Positions 1 to 11,100 of a stretch of DNA of 64,000 nt are shown piece after piece; the stretch's first letter is position 1, and each line of letters opens with the position of its first letter. The stretch is from positions 4,588,001 through 4,652,000 of the forward strand of contig NC_052393.1 of assembly GCF_009389715.1 (NCBI RefSeq), in the 5' to 3' direction. This stretch comes from Phoenix dactylifera. Taxonomy: Eukaryota > Streptophyta > Magnoliopsida > Arecales > Arecaceae. Under the pieces are notes generated by a model. It had not been told where the DNA came from, did not search any database, and saw nothing but the letters and a program-made list of their open reading frames with translations. The translations under genes and the position numbers were made by a program.

Positions 1-101
1 GAGAAATAAATCACAGAAGCTCTGCAACGAATCATGTTCTGCATCTGCTCATCCTTTTCTCTCTGTTTTCCAAGCATTGGATTCCACAGCTGGTTAACAA
101 C

Positions 102-335
102 CAGGGCCGGCCCAACTCTTAGATGCATGATTGAGGCGGTCGCATAAGGCCCTGGCCAAAGAAGGCCCACCATAGAAAAGGCCTCAAAGACAAAATAGAA
201 AGGAAAAAAACCTTCTTAGTGAGTTCGCTTTAGACCGGCCTACTATTGGAAAAGCCTCAAAGACAAAACGGAAAGAAAAAAAAAATGTCCCTCTTAGTGA
301 GTTCGCCTTAAGCCCCTAAATATATTGAGCCACTC
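102..335. mobile_element. Short insertion with hAT-like CAGGGCCGGC end
   Basis: This interrupts sequence that is continuous in the two other copies (about 6535-6570 and 27335-27365, the latter inverted). It begins CAGGGCCGGCCC, a terminus common to plant hAT-superfamily elements. It contains an internal direct repeat: CTCAAAGACAAAA... followed by CTTAGTGAGTTCGC at about 183-229 and again at about 256-312. No matching inverted terminus or clean target duplication is visible on the right, so it is probably truncated. Assignment to hAT is tentative. Confidence 0.4.
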
Positions 336-348
336 CTATCCATAACCA

Positions 349-594
349 TCAGACATGTCTGAGAACAATAAAATACAGAGAGTTTACACCATTGGACTGC
401 TCACAAGAAGCTCCGGAGGAGAAACGAGAAGCCAATCCTTGTGCCATATCCTTTGCATCAAAATTGACCTTTTTCCGTCCAGCTGCCAAATCCTTTTCAC
501 GATCCCAGGGTTTCCAAGGGTGTTTACCCTCCCATTCCTCTTTGTCCGGCTGTTTGGATTTCTTTCTCAGACTGCTTATTTCTCGGATTAGCAA
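349..594 (-). pseudogene. Fragment of J-domain gene last exon (inverted copy)
   Basis: The minus-strand translation contains KKSKQP.KEEWEGKHPWKPW and VNFDA.DM.QGL.SRFSSG, matching the C-terminus of the J-domain protein ending at 27292. Only the distal part of the last exon is present; similarity stops near 592, after EIS. Relative to the intact gene it lacks 13 nt after SSG, which removes the normal QRNFL end and lets the frame read on into former 3' UTR. With no promoter or upstream exons it is a non-functional duplication remnant. Confidence 0.85.
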
Positions 595-595
595 G

Positions 596-1620
596 TTGGG
601 TCAGATCGGCCTCATATATCAAGATTCATGATATCATCATTTGATAAGTCTGTTGTGTAACAATAATGAAAAAACATTGCTGATTGGGAACTTTTCTTGA
701 TAGACATTTCTTGCGGATGAGGAAGTTGGTTGATCATGGAGTTGCAGAAACAACAGTTCTAGGGCTTGATGAACTTTTGTTTCTAAAAAATTAGAAAAAA
801 ACTGGGATATAAAAAGCTAAACTGGCTTGAAAACAACACACTCTTGTATCTTTGTTGGAAAGCGTACTTTTTTTTCTTTGTTGTCTCAGAAAGCATGACT
901 GGCGAAAACTAGAGGAAGAGGTCCTGAAAATTTTCTTGTGCCAAGATCTAAATGGGGCCTATTTCTTGACCTTTTCCATGACAAAAATATACGACCTTAC
1001 TTAAACATGATCTGTTCTATTGGCATGTACATGGTAGAACAAAATAATATTACTTCAAGTGGTGCGCGGTTTGGATTTTTTTAATATGTATAGAGGTTGT
1101 TTAGTTGCCCGTAGGCTGCCTTCAAATATCAAAATCCATCATGCATGGCTAGTACTTCTAAAATTGAAACTTTGTTTTCTCTTCATAAAAAGGACTAAAC
1201 TACGCTCTTAGGGTTTATTTTGGTATTTTTGTTATTTTTGTCATTTGTTTTTCTGTAAGTTGATGTTGGATATAATATTTGCATGATCCTTGCTTTTATT
1301 TTCATATTTCTTGAACGAAATAAATGTTTCCAACTAAAAACTCTAAATATTTTTACAAACAATTTAAAAACCAAAAGGATTTCTGTCATGTATGCTTGTT
1401 CAGTCTAGTTTAAGTTTCCTTTTAGATTTTCTAAAGAACAATAAGAAAACAGAGGCAATACCAAAAAGCCCTTAAGCTCTTGTATAAATTATAATTTTTC
1501 TTTCATCTTTTTGGAAAACCATATTAACATTAACATGATGCAAACAAAGACATCTACTCCCTCAAGCCATCAATTTTTTATATTTTACTCCCTCAAGCCA
1601 TCATCCGCTTCTTAGAGATT
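596..1620. other. Intergenic stretch, inverted copy of 33660-34450
   Basis: No gene is seen. It is recognisable as the reverse complement of the expansin 3' flank; for example, the CATGATATCATCATTTGAT block near 628 matches around 34432-34450. About 30 bp between 595 and 628 belong to neither parent segment and look like junction filler. A tandem duplication of TACTCCCTCAAGCCATCA lies at about 1555-1603; the right arm has a single diverged copy near 33680. Confidence 0.7.
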
Positions 1621-2212
1621 TATGGCAATTTTCTAGAGCCCTTATAGCATAAAAACTTGTATATATGCGTTTTGAGAATGTTACCAGTGTGCTGATTGTT
1701 TTGCCAATCATGCTATAGACGAGGATAATGAGCATGACCCGCTTCCTTAGAGTCTTATGTAATTAATATAAGCTTATGTTGTTCAAGTTTTCTCTAATTA
1801 GTTACTAAACTTAGAATATAAAAATCATCTTAACTCCATATCTAAAAAGTGAAGACCAAATTGAGATGACAATCCGGAACAGAATGAGGCCGGATCCGGA
1901 CTTTGAGAAAGTAGCAGTTGGGGGCCCGAAATCAGGACCCGTCCTTAGCCAAAGGCAGGGTGTTTTGCTTAACTGGGGCCTGGCATTGATGCTTGTCTTA
2001 TATAGTCTTGTTCTGGGTTAAGCTAGGATTCGAAGTAACTCGACTGTATGAGCTTTCGGCCACGACCTAGAGGGGTGAAGAGGTGCTGTTGAGCCCGACC
2101 ATCCATTACATCATAATTTAGGATATGTTGATTTTATGGTGTATAAGCTAAGGTTCAACAGAAGTTTGTCACCAAATTCGAAAATAAAGCAGAAAGATTC
2201 AAAAATATAGGC
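1621..2212. other. Unassigned stretch specific to left arm
   Basis: No long reading frame and no match recognised. Its GC-richer core (about 1870-2100) has no counterpart in the right arm, where 32040-33650 is also unmatched. Either arm may hold an insertion here. Confidence 0.4.

Positions 2213-2279
<67 letters not shown>
2213..2279. repeat. (TA)n microsatellite
   Basis: A nearly perfect TA dinucleotide run of over 60 bp. The right arm at the equivalent place (about 31935-31945) has only a short ATATA, so this expansion is specific to the left copy. Confidence 0.95.
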
Positions 2280-2280
<1 letters not shown>

Positions 2281-2365
2281 TTATTTACTTACATTTTCTA
2301 CTATTTGCTGGCTACATTGTATGCAAGACATGTTGTTAAGGCCTGGCCCAAACTTTGGTGATTTA

Positions 2366-3085
2366 GGCCCTGTTTGGGGGAGCTGTTGGCAGTAGAGCTT
2401 TTGAAAGTAGGATTTTTATAAAAAGTCGTTTGCTGTTTAGTAACTACATTTCTAAAGTGCTGTCACTTTAACATATGTTTGGTAAACAAACTGAAAGAAC
2501 TTTTGGTATAACAAAATGACCACAAAAAATATTGCATAGTATTATACAATAGAGCATAATAAAATATAATATGTATCAATACATAAATATATAATATAGT
2601 ATAATATTACTGTAATATAATATAATATTATATACTATAGCATAATAATTTAATAAAATATTAAATTATTTAATATAACGTATCAATTCATTATGATATA
2701 ATGTAATATAATATTATATTTACAATATAATACAATAATAAAGATATAAAATATTATAATTATTAGCGTAAATTAATTTTTCATAATATAACAAATTTTC
2801 TAGCTATGTGATAAAATTGGTTAAACAATTATTAAAGGTATATTTTGTGTAATTGTTATATTTTATCACAGATATTTTGATTAAAAAATAGCTTCCTGAC
2901 TGGGCCTAAAAATGCTTTTCCGAAAAATTCGAAATGGAGCTTCTCCTAAAAAGCTATTTTTAGCTTTCTGAAAAGTTAAAACAGTTTTTCGAAATTTTTA
3001 CCAAACACCTCTATTTCATCTAAAAGTGCTTTTAGAGGGCAAGAAAGTTCTTTTTGGCCGTTCAAAAACTCTCCCAAATGGAGCC
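2366..3085. mobile_element. 720-bp MITE, PIF/Harbinger (Tourist-like), TTA target duplication
   Basis: The ends are imperfect inverted repeats: GGCCCTGTTTGGGGGAG at the left and, reverse-complemented, GGCTCCATTTGGGAGAG at the right. TTA lies directly outside both ends (2363-2365 and 3086-3088), the target preference of PIF/Harbinger elements. The interior is very AT-rich and non-coding. The right arm provides the empty site: GATTTAGTTTAGCC near 31870 (reverse complement) is uninterrupted, so insertion followed the duplication or affected only this copy. Confidence 0.85.
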
Positions 3086-3802
3086 TTAGTTTAATCATCC
3101 ACTATTTTTTACTCGACTCGGAGACCAGTCTAATCTTTTCAAAATGCATTTTGATGAATTCTAAATACATGTTGACCTCCAAGTGGATCGATTAAACTTG
3201 CTTTCATCATTAATTACTTTACTCTTCCTATGCAACAGTTCAAATATTGGTGCGATACGGTAATGAGGGTCTTGAGTATTATTTAGCAACTCGCCAACTT
3301 CTATACTAAGAAACGGGTGGATCTCTAACATTTATTGATCAATAAATGTACTATTCAAATCATAAAATGGTTTTGGGACAAGAGTGTTGAATTCTATAAC
3401 TGCACATCCCAGTAGCTAGATTTTGAACTCTTTTACTTAGGCCGGTGGGGCGCGCCTCATCAAATCTTTGCTTCTCCGGTAAGTGGTGGCGGGTCCACTG
3501 CAATAAAGCAGCACTTGACCGTCCTTTGCCCATCGATTCGCTCGCCGACCAAACAAACAAACCAATAGGGGAAAAAAAGAAGACCCATTCAAACCGTTCC
3601 TAAATTAGCGAGGCAGATAAATTGTATCTTCGAATTTATTTATAAACAAGAAAGAAATAAATTGTATTAATATTCCCCTATAAAAGCTGGCTGCTGATAA
3701 ATGCTAGGACGACAAAGTAGATGGGCATTAGCTGTAACGTTTTTATCATAACCAGGAGAACCGCAAGGTTTGTGGAAATATATAGGTGGGTGGAATTTTT
3801 CT

Positions 3803-3812
3803 GTATATATAG
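3803..3812 (+). promoter_or_regulatory. TATA box of left CAD-like gene
   Basis: TGTATATATAGG lies about 105 bp upstream of the chosen ATG at 3910. The equivalent in the right copy reads TGTATAAATAGG. The 5' leader after it is conserved between copies except for a deletion of roughly 25 bp in the left copy near 3880. Confidence 0.6.
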
Positions 3813-3909
3813 GCGAGAGCGTCAACCTTGAAAGAACACAAAGAGGGCCATACACAGAGTGCGCTTCTTATCGCCGGAGTTCTTCTTAGAAAAAGAGAGA
3901 GAAGTAGAG

Positions 3910-5667
3910 ATGACGGAGACGACGCCAAACCACACGCAGACAGTGGAAGGATGGGCGGCGATGGAATCGAACGGAAAGATAGCGCCTTTTGTCTTCAAGA
4001 GAAGGTATGATCTTGCCTGTTTCCGTTTAACTGCGTGCGTTCTTTGGTTCTGTTGTCCTCTAACATTGGTTAGACCGTCTGTAATGATTCGTACAATAAG
4101 TTATGTGACATGGTGTTCATGGTTAGGGAGAACGGGGAGGACGACGTGACCATAAAGATACTCTACTGCGGCATCTGCCACACTGATCTCCACCACGTCA
4201 AGGACGACTGGGGCATCACCAAGTACCCCGTTGTGCCTGGGTACTCTCTCTCTCTGTGTCTCTCATCTCATTATTGGCATCGTTTTTATTTTTAAATTTT
4301 TAAAATTTATTTATAAAAATCAAGAATAAAAATATATTTCTTATTTTTATCCTAGTTTTTGAATTACTGTTATCATTCAAGGAGCTTATGTTTTACTTCT
4401 ATATGAATCTATTTAATATGATCCCATGCTAGCTTGCTCACCTCTGGCGAATTAACCAGCTATCTGTGCTGACTCCTTGATTTTGTCAGGCATGAGATCA
4501 CCGGAGTGATCACCAAGGTGGGGAGCAACGCGACCAACTTTAAGGTGGGCGACCGGGTCGGAGTCGGTTGCCTGGCTGCGACCTGCCTCGAGTGCGAGTT
4601 CTGCAAAGCCTCCGAGGAGAACCACTGTGAAAAGGTCCAATTCACTTACAATGGTATCTTCTGGGACGGCAGCATCACCTATGGTGGCTATTCCAAAATG
4701 CTGGTGGCTGACAAGAGGTAAACTAGCTATCATAAATTTCTTCTTCCTTAGCTATATGCTCTGAAGGGATTCGGTGCTCTGAAGCTGGCATGGTTATTAT
4801 ATTGATGCTGACAACAAAAACTTCATATTTTGCGACATGATTCAAGATACGTCGTCCATGTCCCCGATAGCCTTCCAATGGATGCTGCAGCTCCCCTGCT
4901 CTGTGCGGGGATCACTGTGTTCAGCCCAATGAAATACTACAACATGTCCCAGCCCGGCAAGAAGCTCGGGGTGGTCGGCCTCGGAGGCCTTGGTCATGTG
5001 GCCATTAAGTTTGGGAAGGCCTTTGGACTTCATGTTACAGTCATCAGCACATCCCCCTCCAAGGAGAAGGAAGCCAAAGAAAGACTCGGTGCCGATGACT
5101 TCATTCTCAGTACCGATCCCGAAAGAATGAAGGTAACACGCAGAACTCTGTCTCAGTTTTTCCTCTTCTTGAAGCAGACTATATATACGTAAGCTCAGAA
5201 GAAGTCCTTAATCGGCATGGCATCAGAGTGGGGCGAGGAGCCTGGATTACATCATTGACACCGTAGCTGCGAAGCACTCCCTTGGGCCAATCCTGGAGCT
5301 GCTCACGGTGCGTGGTACCTTGGTCTTAGTCGGAGCTCCTGATAAACCGGTGGATCTTCCTTCCTTCCCATTGATTTTTGGTGAGGAACTGAACTTAACA
5401 AACTTCCATGGTTGGTTTCTGTTTCCTACTTATCTCTTAAGCATCCCATATGTATGTGGTTTTATAGGCAAGAGGAACGTGGCTGGAAGCATGATCGGAG
5501 GCATGAAAGAGACGCAGGAGATGATGGACTTCTGTGGGAAGCACAACATCACCTGCGACATCGAGCTTGTGAAACCAGATCACATCAATGAGGCGCTGGA
5601 TAGGCTTGCGAGGAACGACGTTCGTTACCGATTCGTGATTGATATAGATGCTAGTTCTGATCACTAG
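3910..5667 (+). CDS. CAD-like zinc-dependent alcohol dehydrogenase (left copy)
   Basis: Six exons: 3910-4004, 4127-4240, 4490-4717, 4847-5132, 5227-5410, 5468-5667, all with GT/AG introns, joining in frame to 368 aa, the usual family length. Seen: catalytic-zinc motif [10 protein letters not shown] (Cys46), GHE at 70-72, four structural-zinc cysteines (102, 105, 108, 116), Rossmann loop GLGGLG (190-195) followed by VISTSPS, and the C-terminal [10 protein letters not shown]. The family (cinnamyl alcohol dehydrogenase/mannitol dehydrogenase group) reduces aldehydes with NADPH in the cytosol. The sequence looks like a class II CAD-like member rather than the main lignin CAD, so the substrate is open. 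The start [11 protein letters not shown] is the first in-frame ATG. It differs at 12 residues from its partner at 28293-31005, including Lys/Met and Val/Ile at the end of exon 2 and Thr/Lys in exon 5. Confidence 0.92.
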
Positions 5668-6605
5668 TCTCTTCGTATCAAGCTTGGTAGCGATATGATC
5701 ACTCAGATGATTACTTGGAGTCGGTGCCTTCGTTCTTTATGCTTTATGTGATTTATGCTGGCTGTTTCCGACTTGGACCAGCATATCCGAAGAAATGAAA
5801 TAATCAGGTTATTAGGACCTGTCATTCCCCACCTAATTGAATTGGGCTTGCGTGGCTTAAAACAGTACTTGTGTCGGGTTAAGGTTTACATCTTATACCC
5901 GATAGGTTCAGGGAAAAAAATTTCGAGCTTGCTCGGTACCCTGCACACGCACAAGAAGGAAAACTAATTGCGAATCCTCACCAAGGAATGGGCTCTCCAA
6001 CCTACTTAACTAAAATCCGTGTGAATCCAAAGCGCTCAATCTCTGTCAAATAATGGTTTGATGCATCCACGATGGAAGCATTATATACTTCGCTATTTTT
6101 CAGCTGCAGCTGATCCTCTACGTTGTGACCTTCCCAGGTCTAAGATCATGCATACCAAACGCAACACTTTGGATATTCTAAAATATCCAAAATGTTTATA
6201 GATAAAATTTTGAATATTCTAAAAATATATTATCGACAGGATGATGTTAATAATCAAGGCATAGCTCAGGCATTCCCTCTAACTAAAACGCATAATTGGG
6301 CATTCAAATATTCATTATAATGCACAATAATGTAAATACCTAAAAATATGATTGATTTATTCTTGGAGACTTAGATGCCTATGCCTATGTAAATCAGGCT
6401 TTGAGCAGGCCATGCTACGTGGTGTCTGACTGATCTGTTCACATGGAGAAATAAATCACAGAAGCTCCGCAATGAATCATGTTCTGCATCTGCTCATACT
6501 TCTCTCTCCCTTTTCCAAGCGTTAAATTCCGCGGCTGGTTAGCAGGCAACTCGGGCAGCCATCAGATATGTCTGAGAACAATAAAATATAGAGAATTTAA
6601 GCTGA
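5668..6605. other. 3' flank of left CAD copy
   Basis: No gene. It is the inverted counterpart of 27310-28290. Similarity stops at about 6600, in sequence equivalent to just after the J-domain gene's stop codon (AGAACAATAAAATA block). Confidence 0.8.
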
Positions 6606-8150
6606 TAGGATAAAATAGATTTATTTTTATATTTTATATTTTATTACAGTTCAAGCCCATTTAGTTTTGGTCTATATTAAATGGCTATGCTTTTAGTTTT
6701 CCTAATTTTGGAGCCATTTATGCTACAACTTATCTTGTCTTTTAGTTCTGAGCTATTGGTCAATTGATCAATAGCTCAAATATTGAATAATTTATTGAAA
6801 TATATAATCAATATAGATATAAATATTTAAAATGTTTATATTATATATTCCTCCATGAAGTTTGAGGGAACTTGACTGGACTTGATCCGATATGCTATCA
6901 GGTCGAGACTGGTTGACCCATGCCCAACTTGCAAATTTGATGGGTTTGTGTAAATGCATCAGGTTAGAAATTGCCCTTAATTTTGAAACCACCAAAGCAT
7001 CTGGAAAAGTTAAAATCGAATCAAATTGACTTTGGACGTCCAATTATGGACTGGCAGATAGGCCTTACATTCAAACAACTTACATAATCAGCATGACGTA
7101 GAGAAGAAAAAAAAATTCTTTACTTTTATTGAGTTCTTTTTTTTTTCTTTCCCTTGGATAAGAATTGATTTTCACAAGCGACTGAACAAGATTTCTTAAT
7201 TGTTCGGATCCACACTGAAAAATATATGAGTGCATTTGCTAGATTCAAAATTCTCTGCATGATTTTAATTACCCAGATAAACTTGCCTTTTTTGTATCTG
7301 ATATAGGGAACAAGAACATTCAAGCTACGCCAAACACTAAAAAAAGGCTATGGAATAGTATTCGAAAAAGTCCAAAAAGTGGACTTATTATGACGATTCT
7401 ATTCAGCCAAAGTTGCAGAATAGAATTATTCCACGAATTAGAAGGTACTACTTATACTTCCAATTATAAATTTGTTCCACGAAAAGAAATTTTTATTCTT
7501 AGAATAAATCCAACTGACACATTTACTTATTTCTTCATTTATTCCTCTAATCAAATATATAAAAGATACTTATTTCATTGAACGGACTTTTCATCGCTCT
7601 TGAAAAAGAATCTACCAATTCTCTCCCGGTCTCTCGTGTCACAGTCGTGATCTTTCACTGTTCCGGGACATCAGCAGAAGATTGGGAGAAACAATACAAG
7701 CTACAAAAGAAGGGGAAAAAAAAGAGGCACGGTATTCTTGATACGGCCACCTCTACCGGTGGGACTGGTCGTCGTGCAGAGATGGGAAAATCCGAGGGTA
7801 TTCCCCCTGCCTCGCGAGCCCCCTTGCTCTTCTCCTCCACTATTATCATCCAAGAGTTGAAATTAAATTGAATATTGGCATATCCATATCTATTTTTGTT
7901 TTGTTTGACGAATATAAATATGGAAACGGATGTTAATCGGATGCAAAAATTCATATCTATATTTGTTTTAAACGGATACAAATACAAATTGGATACCAAA
8001 AATATAAATATAAATATGAACATAAATATGGATATAAATAAGAAACTTTATGATCATAGAATCAAAAATATTATTAAGTGGATGATAAATCAAGCTAATG
8101 ACATGTTAATATGGTTATATTTTTTTCTTTGTTTTGACAAAATGGTGAAT
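6606..8150. other. Unassigned AT-rich intergenic stretch
   Basis: No convincing gene. At 7390-7581 a 63-codon frame exists with no recognised family. At about 7870-8045 there is a low-complexity run built from ATAAATATGGATAT-like words. I recognise no element boundary. Confidence 0.4.
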
Positions 8151-8154
8151 CATG

Positions 8155-11100
8155 TTGTTCTAGCATGAGTACAACCAAGAAAGTCAGAAAAAAAAGTTGT
8201 CAAAGAGCAGGAGGGGCAACCTCATGGGTCTAGAGGACCCCATCCGAGTATTAAGCAACTAAGGAGATGACCCAGTCAGCAACCCTGCTCGTCTCTTGGT
8301 AGATATGAGTTGCCTGGAATGCGCCACAGTTTCTCATTAGCCTATAGATGTCCTGCAAAAGTGAGTAACCATTGCCGGTCCTATGCTGGCCCTAAATCTA
8401 CTCGATCAGCATGGTGGAATTCCTTTCAAGTTGGATGCTATCCACTTCCAATATGAGCCTTACATAGGTAAAGCCTTCCCAAGCAGCTCTCAACTCTGCA
8501 GTAAGGATAGAACTATCAAAAAGGCATCGACCCCCGACCGTGATAAGTTTAGAATCATGACACCTAATCACAAAACCAATTCTTTTCTTGTTGCCACCAC
8601 CAGTGATACCATCATCAAAGTTTACCTTAAGAAAGCTCGGGGATGGGGGCTCCTAGGATATAAAAACCATCTGGGTCACTGTAAAAGCTGAATGGGAGTC
8701 CCATATATCCCTTGCCATCCCAAGTGCTGCATAGGAAAGAGTTGAGTGATTTCAGGAGCTTGCAGTATAGCCTTGTCAGCCACGGTCCTCGGATGTTGCC
8801 TTCTATTTTCAAAGACACGGGCATTTCTATCTAGCCAAATGTGGTAGGCTACGTAAGCACACCTAACACCTCGAGCTACAGTAGTAATGCTCCTCATGGA
8901 TCCCTTCAGGTAGCCAAGGAAGGCTTCAATAGAGGATTGAACTGCAAAAAGCTGGAAACACCCCAACCCCTCTCCAAACCTAAACCACCCATGGGCATCC
9001 AAATAGGATATGGGCGATGAACTCCTCAACCTCTGTACATCCATTGCAAGTAGGACTGAACCTCAACCCCTATTTGGCCAGCACACCCGTGGTTGGCAGA
9101 CAGCTCCTTGCCACCTTCCAAATGAATAGGGCAATGCGAGGGTGAATGTGAAGCCTTTAGATCCAACTCCATCCATCCGTTGAGCCGCCTCAACTCTAAC
9201 CAAATCACAAAGGTCACTAGCTCTCACCTTCGACCTATCGGCCGATCTCTAGACCATCCTGTCTGCAGCTCCTCAAGTGGGAATCAGTAGAGCTAGGACT
9301 CTTTCAGCCAACTGTGCCCCGAAGACTGCTGAATGGTAGCCTCGTTCCACCTTCTTTCCCTCGAGATGAACAAATCACAAACTTTGAGGCCGACCATGCT
9401 CTCGAGGTCGTTCATGGTAGACCATAGACCAAGTGGTTGCTTCATCATCCATCATATCAATCGACTGCCCATCTGATACTAGGGAGCACCAACGGGGTGT
9501 GAGCACATTTCTCCCTCCATATAAACGAGCCATGTCGCCAACCTGAAAATCGGGCACCGTAGTCCGCATGCCATATTTGGCCCTCATCAAGGTACTTCAA
9601 GACTCTCAAGTTCAAGAAGGTACCTAGCTACATATCTAGCATCAAGGAGTTCTTGCCTCAGGAGCAAGAAGTGAATGCCTAGCCCTCCACTGCAAAGAGG
9701 CTGACAAATCACCTCCCAAGCCACTAGGTAAACTCCACTTCTGCCCTCCCGCCTGCCCTAGATGAAGCTCCTGAACATATTCTCCAAGTTCCTCATGGTG
9801 CCTTGGGCACAATGGTATTATAGGTAGACCGAAATCGAACTGAGGATAGACCACACCAAGGTGACTCTTTCCATCATAGAGAGTGTGCTTGATTGCCACC
9901 CTCGAGCCTTTGCCTGATGCCCTGTTCAATGGTAGAACAGTCTGACCCGTGAAGGTGTCTTCCAATGATGGGCACACCCAAATACCTTAAAGTTTTCTCC
10001 TGCTCACCCACACCTAAAGCTTCCTTAATGATAGTCTTGAGTTGTGGCTTGATCTTTGGACTGAAACAGAAGACTGACTTGGTTAGGTTGACCTGCTGCC
10101 CAGATACTACATAATACTCATCCAAGATCCTTTATCAGTTGTGCATTTTGCCTCATAGCCCGGGCAAATAACATACAATCATCAGCAAAGAGGAGGTGTG
10201 AAATCAAGATGAAAGCCGATGCAGGTCTATAGACCTTAAGGACCTGAGTCGTTGAAGCTACCCAAAGGGCTCTAGATAAGGCGCCAGCACAGATAATAAA
10301 GAAGAAATGGAGAGAGTGGACAACCTTGTCGAAGCCCGATCGTAGACTCGAAGAAGAGCATAGGCATGCCATTCACTAGGATGGTGAAGGATGGAGCCTG
10401 AACACAACCTATAATCCATCTGATCCATGTCTAGCTTGACTCCCATCAAACTCCTTCGGCATGGGTCTCACTGGAGAACAAACATAAACTCCTGGGCATT
10501 GAGGACATTGTCGGAGATACTGTGACCCCTAACAAAGGCTCTCTGCTTAGGGATGATGAGTCAAGACAGGAATCCCCTCAGCCTGGACACCAGGATCTTT
10601 GTAGTGGCCTCGTAGAGGGTGGTGTACTGGCTGATCGGTCCATAGTAGCCCGGCTTCGAAGTGTCTTGCCCCTTTGAGATTAGAGTGATAAAGTACCTCT
10701 TCCAAGCCCTAGGCATCAAGGTCATCCCCAAAAACTGTTGGATGGCTACAGTCACCTCCTGCAAAATAATGGCCTAATATCTCCTAAAGAAAATTAGAAG
10801 AAACCCAACCGACCCAGAGCCTTATCCTCTGCCAAGGACCAAATAGCATCTTAAACCTCCCTGGCAATAATCAGACTGACAAGGGCAATATTTTCCTCCT
10901 CCGATACTCTCTCTGTCGATACTGGCTCGTGAAATGGCTCACTACTCCCAAGTTGAGCCATCCACCTCAGCTTGAAAAACTACAGAAACTCCTTACTGAT
11001 AGTTCTAGTATCATCTGTTACTTGACCACTGTTATCCTTGAGGCTTCCAATTTTATTCCTATCTCCTGATAATTGTCGACTAATGGAAGAATTTGGTGTT

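Larger units (their letters stand above)
1..6605 (-). repeat. Left arm of large inverted duplication (copy of about 27100-34450)
   Basis: Read on the minus strand this segment matches the region between the J-domain gene's last exon and the expansin 3' flank. Matching blocks seen by eye are: 1-595 with about 27100-27470; about 620-1615 with about 33660-34450; 2280-3660 with about 31260-32030; 3660-6605 with about 27310-31250. The order shows one full CAD unit (6605 down to about 620) followed by the start of another unit (595 down to 1), so the arm looks like part of a tandem array cut by the window edge. Arm-specific insertions are listed separately. Identity is high in exons and lower in flanks; I could not compute it. 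Confidence 0.9.

Noticed and set aside
3859-3909. N-terminal extension of the left CAD-like protein from a GTG upstream
   Set aside because: Plant genes start at ATG; the first in-frame ATG is at 3910, and the right copy's extension likewise begins at a non-ATG codon.
7390-7581. Possible organelle-derived insert with a 63-codon frame
   Set aside because: Composition reminded me of plastid DNA but I could not match it to any plastid gene, so I make no claim.
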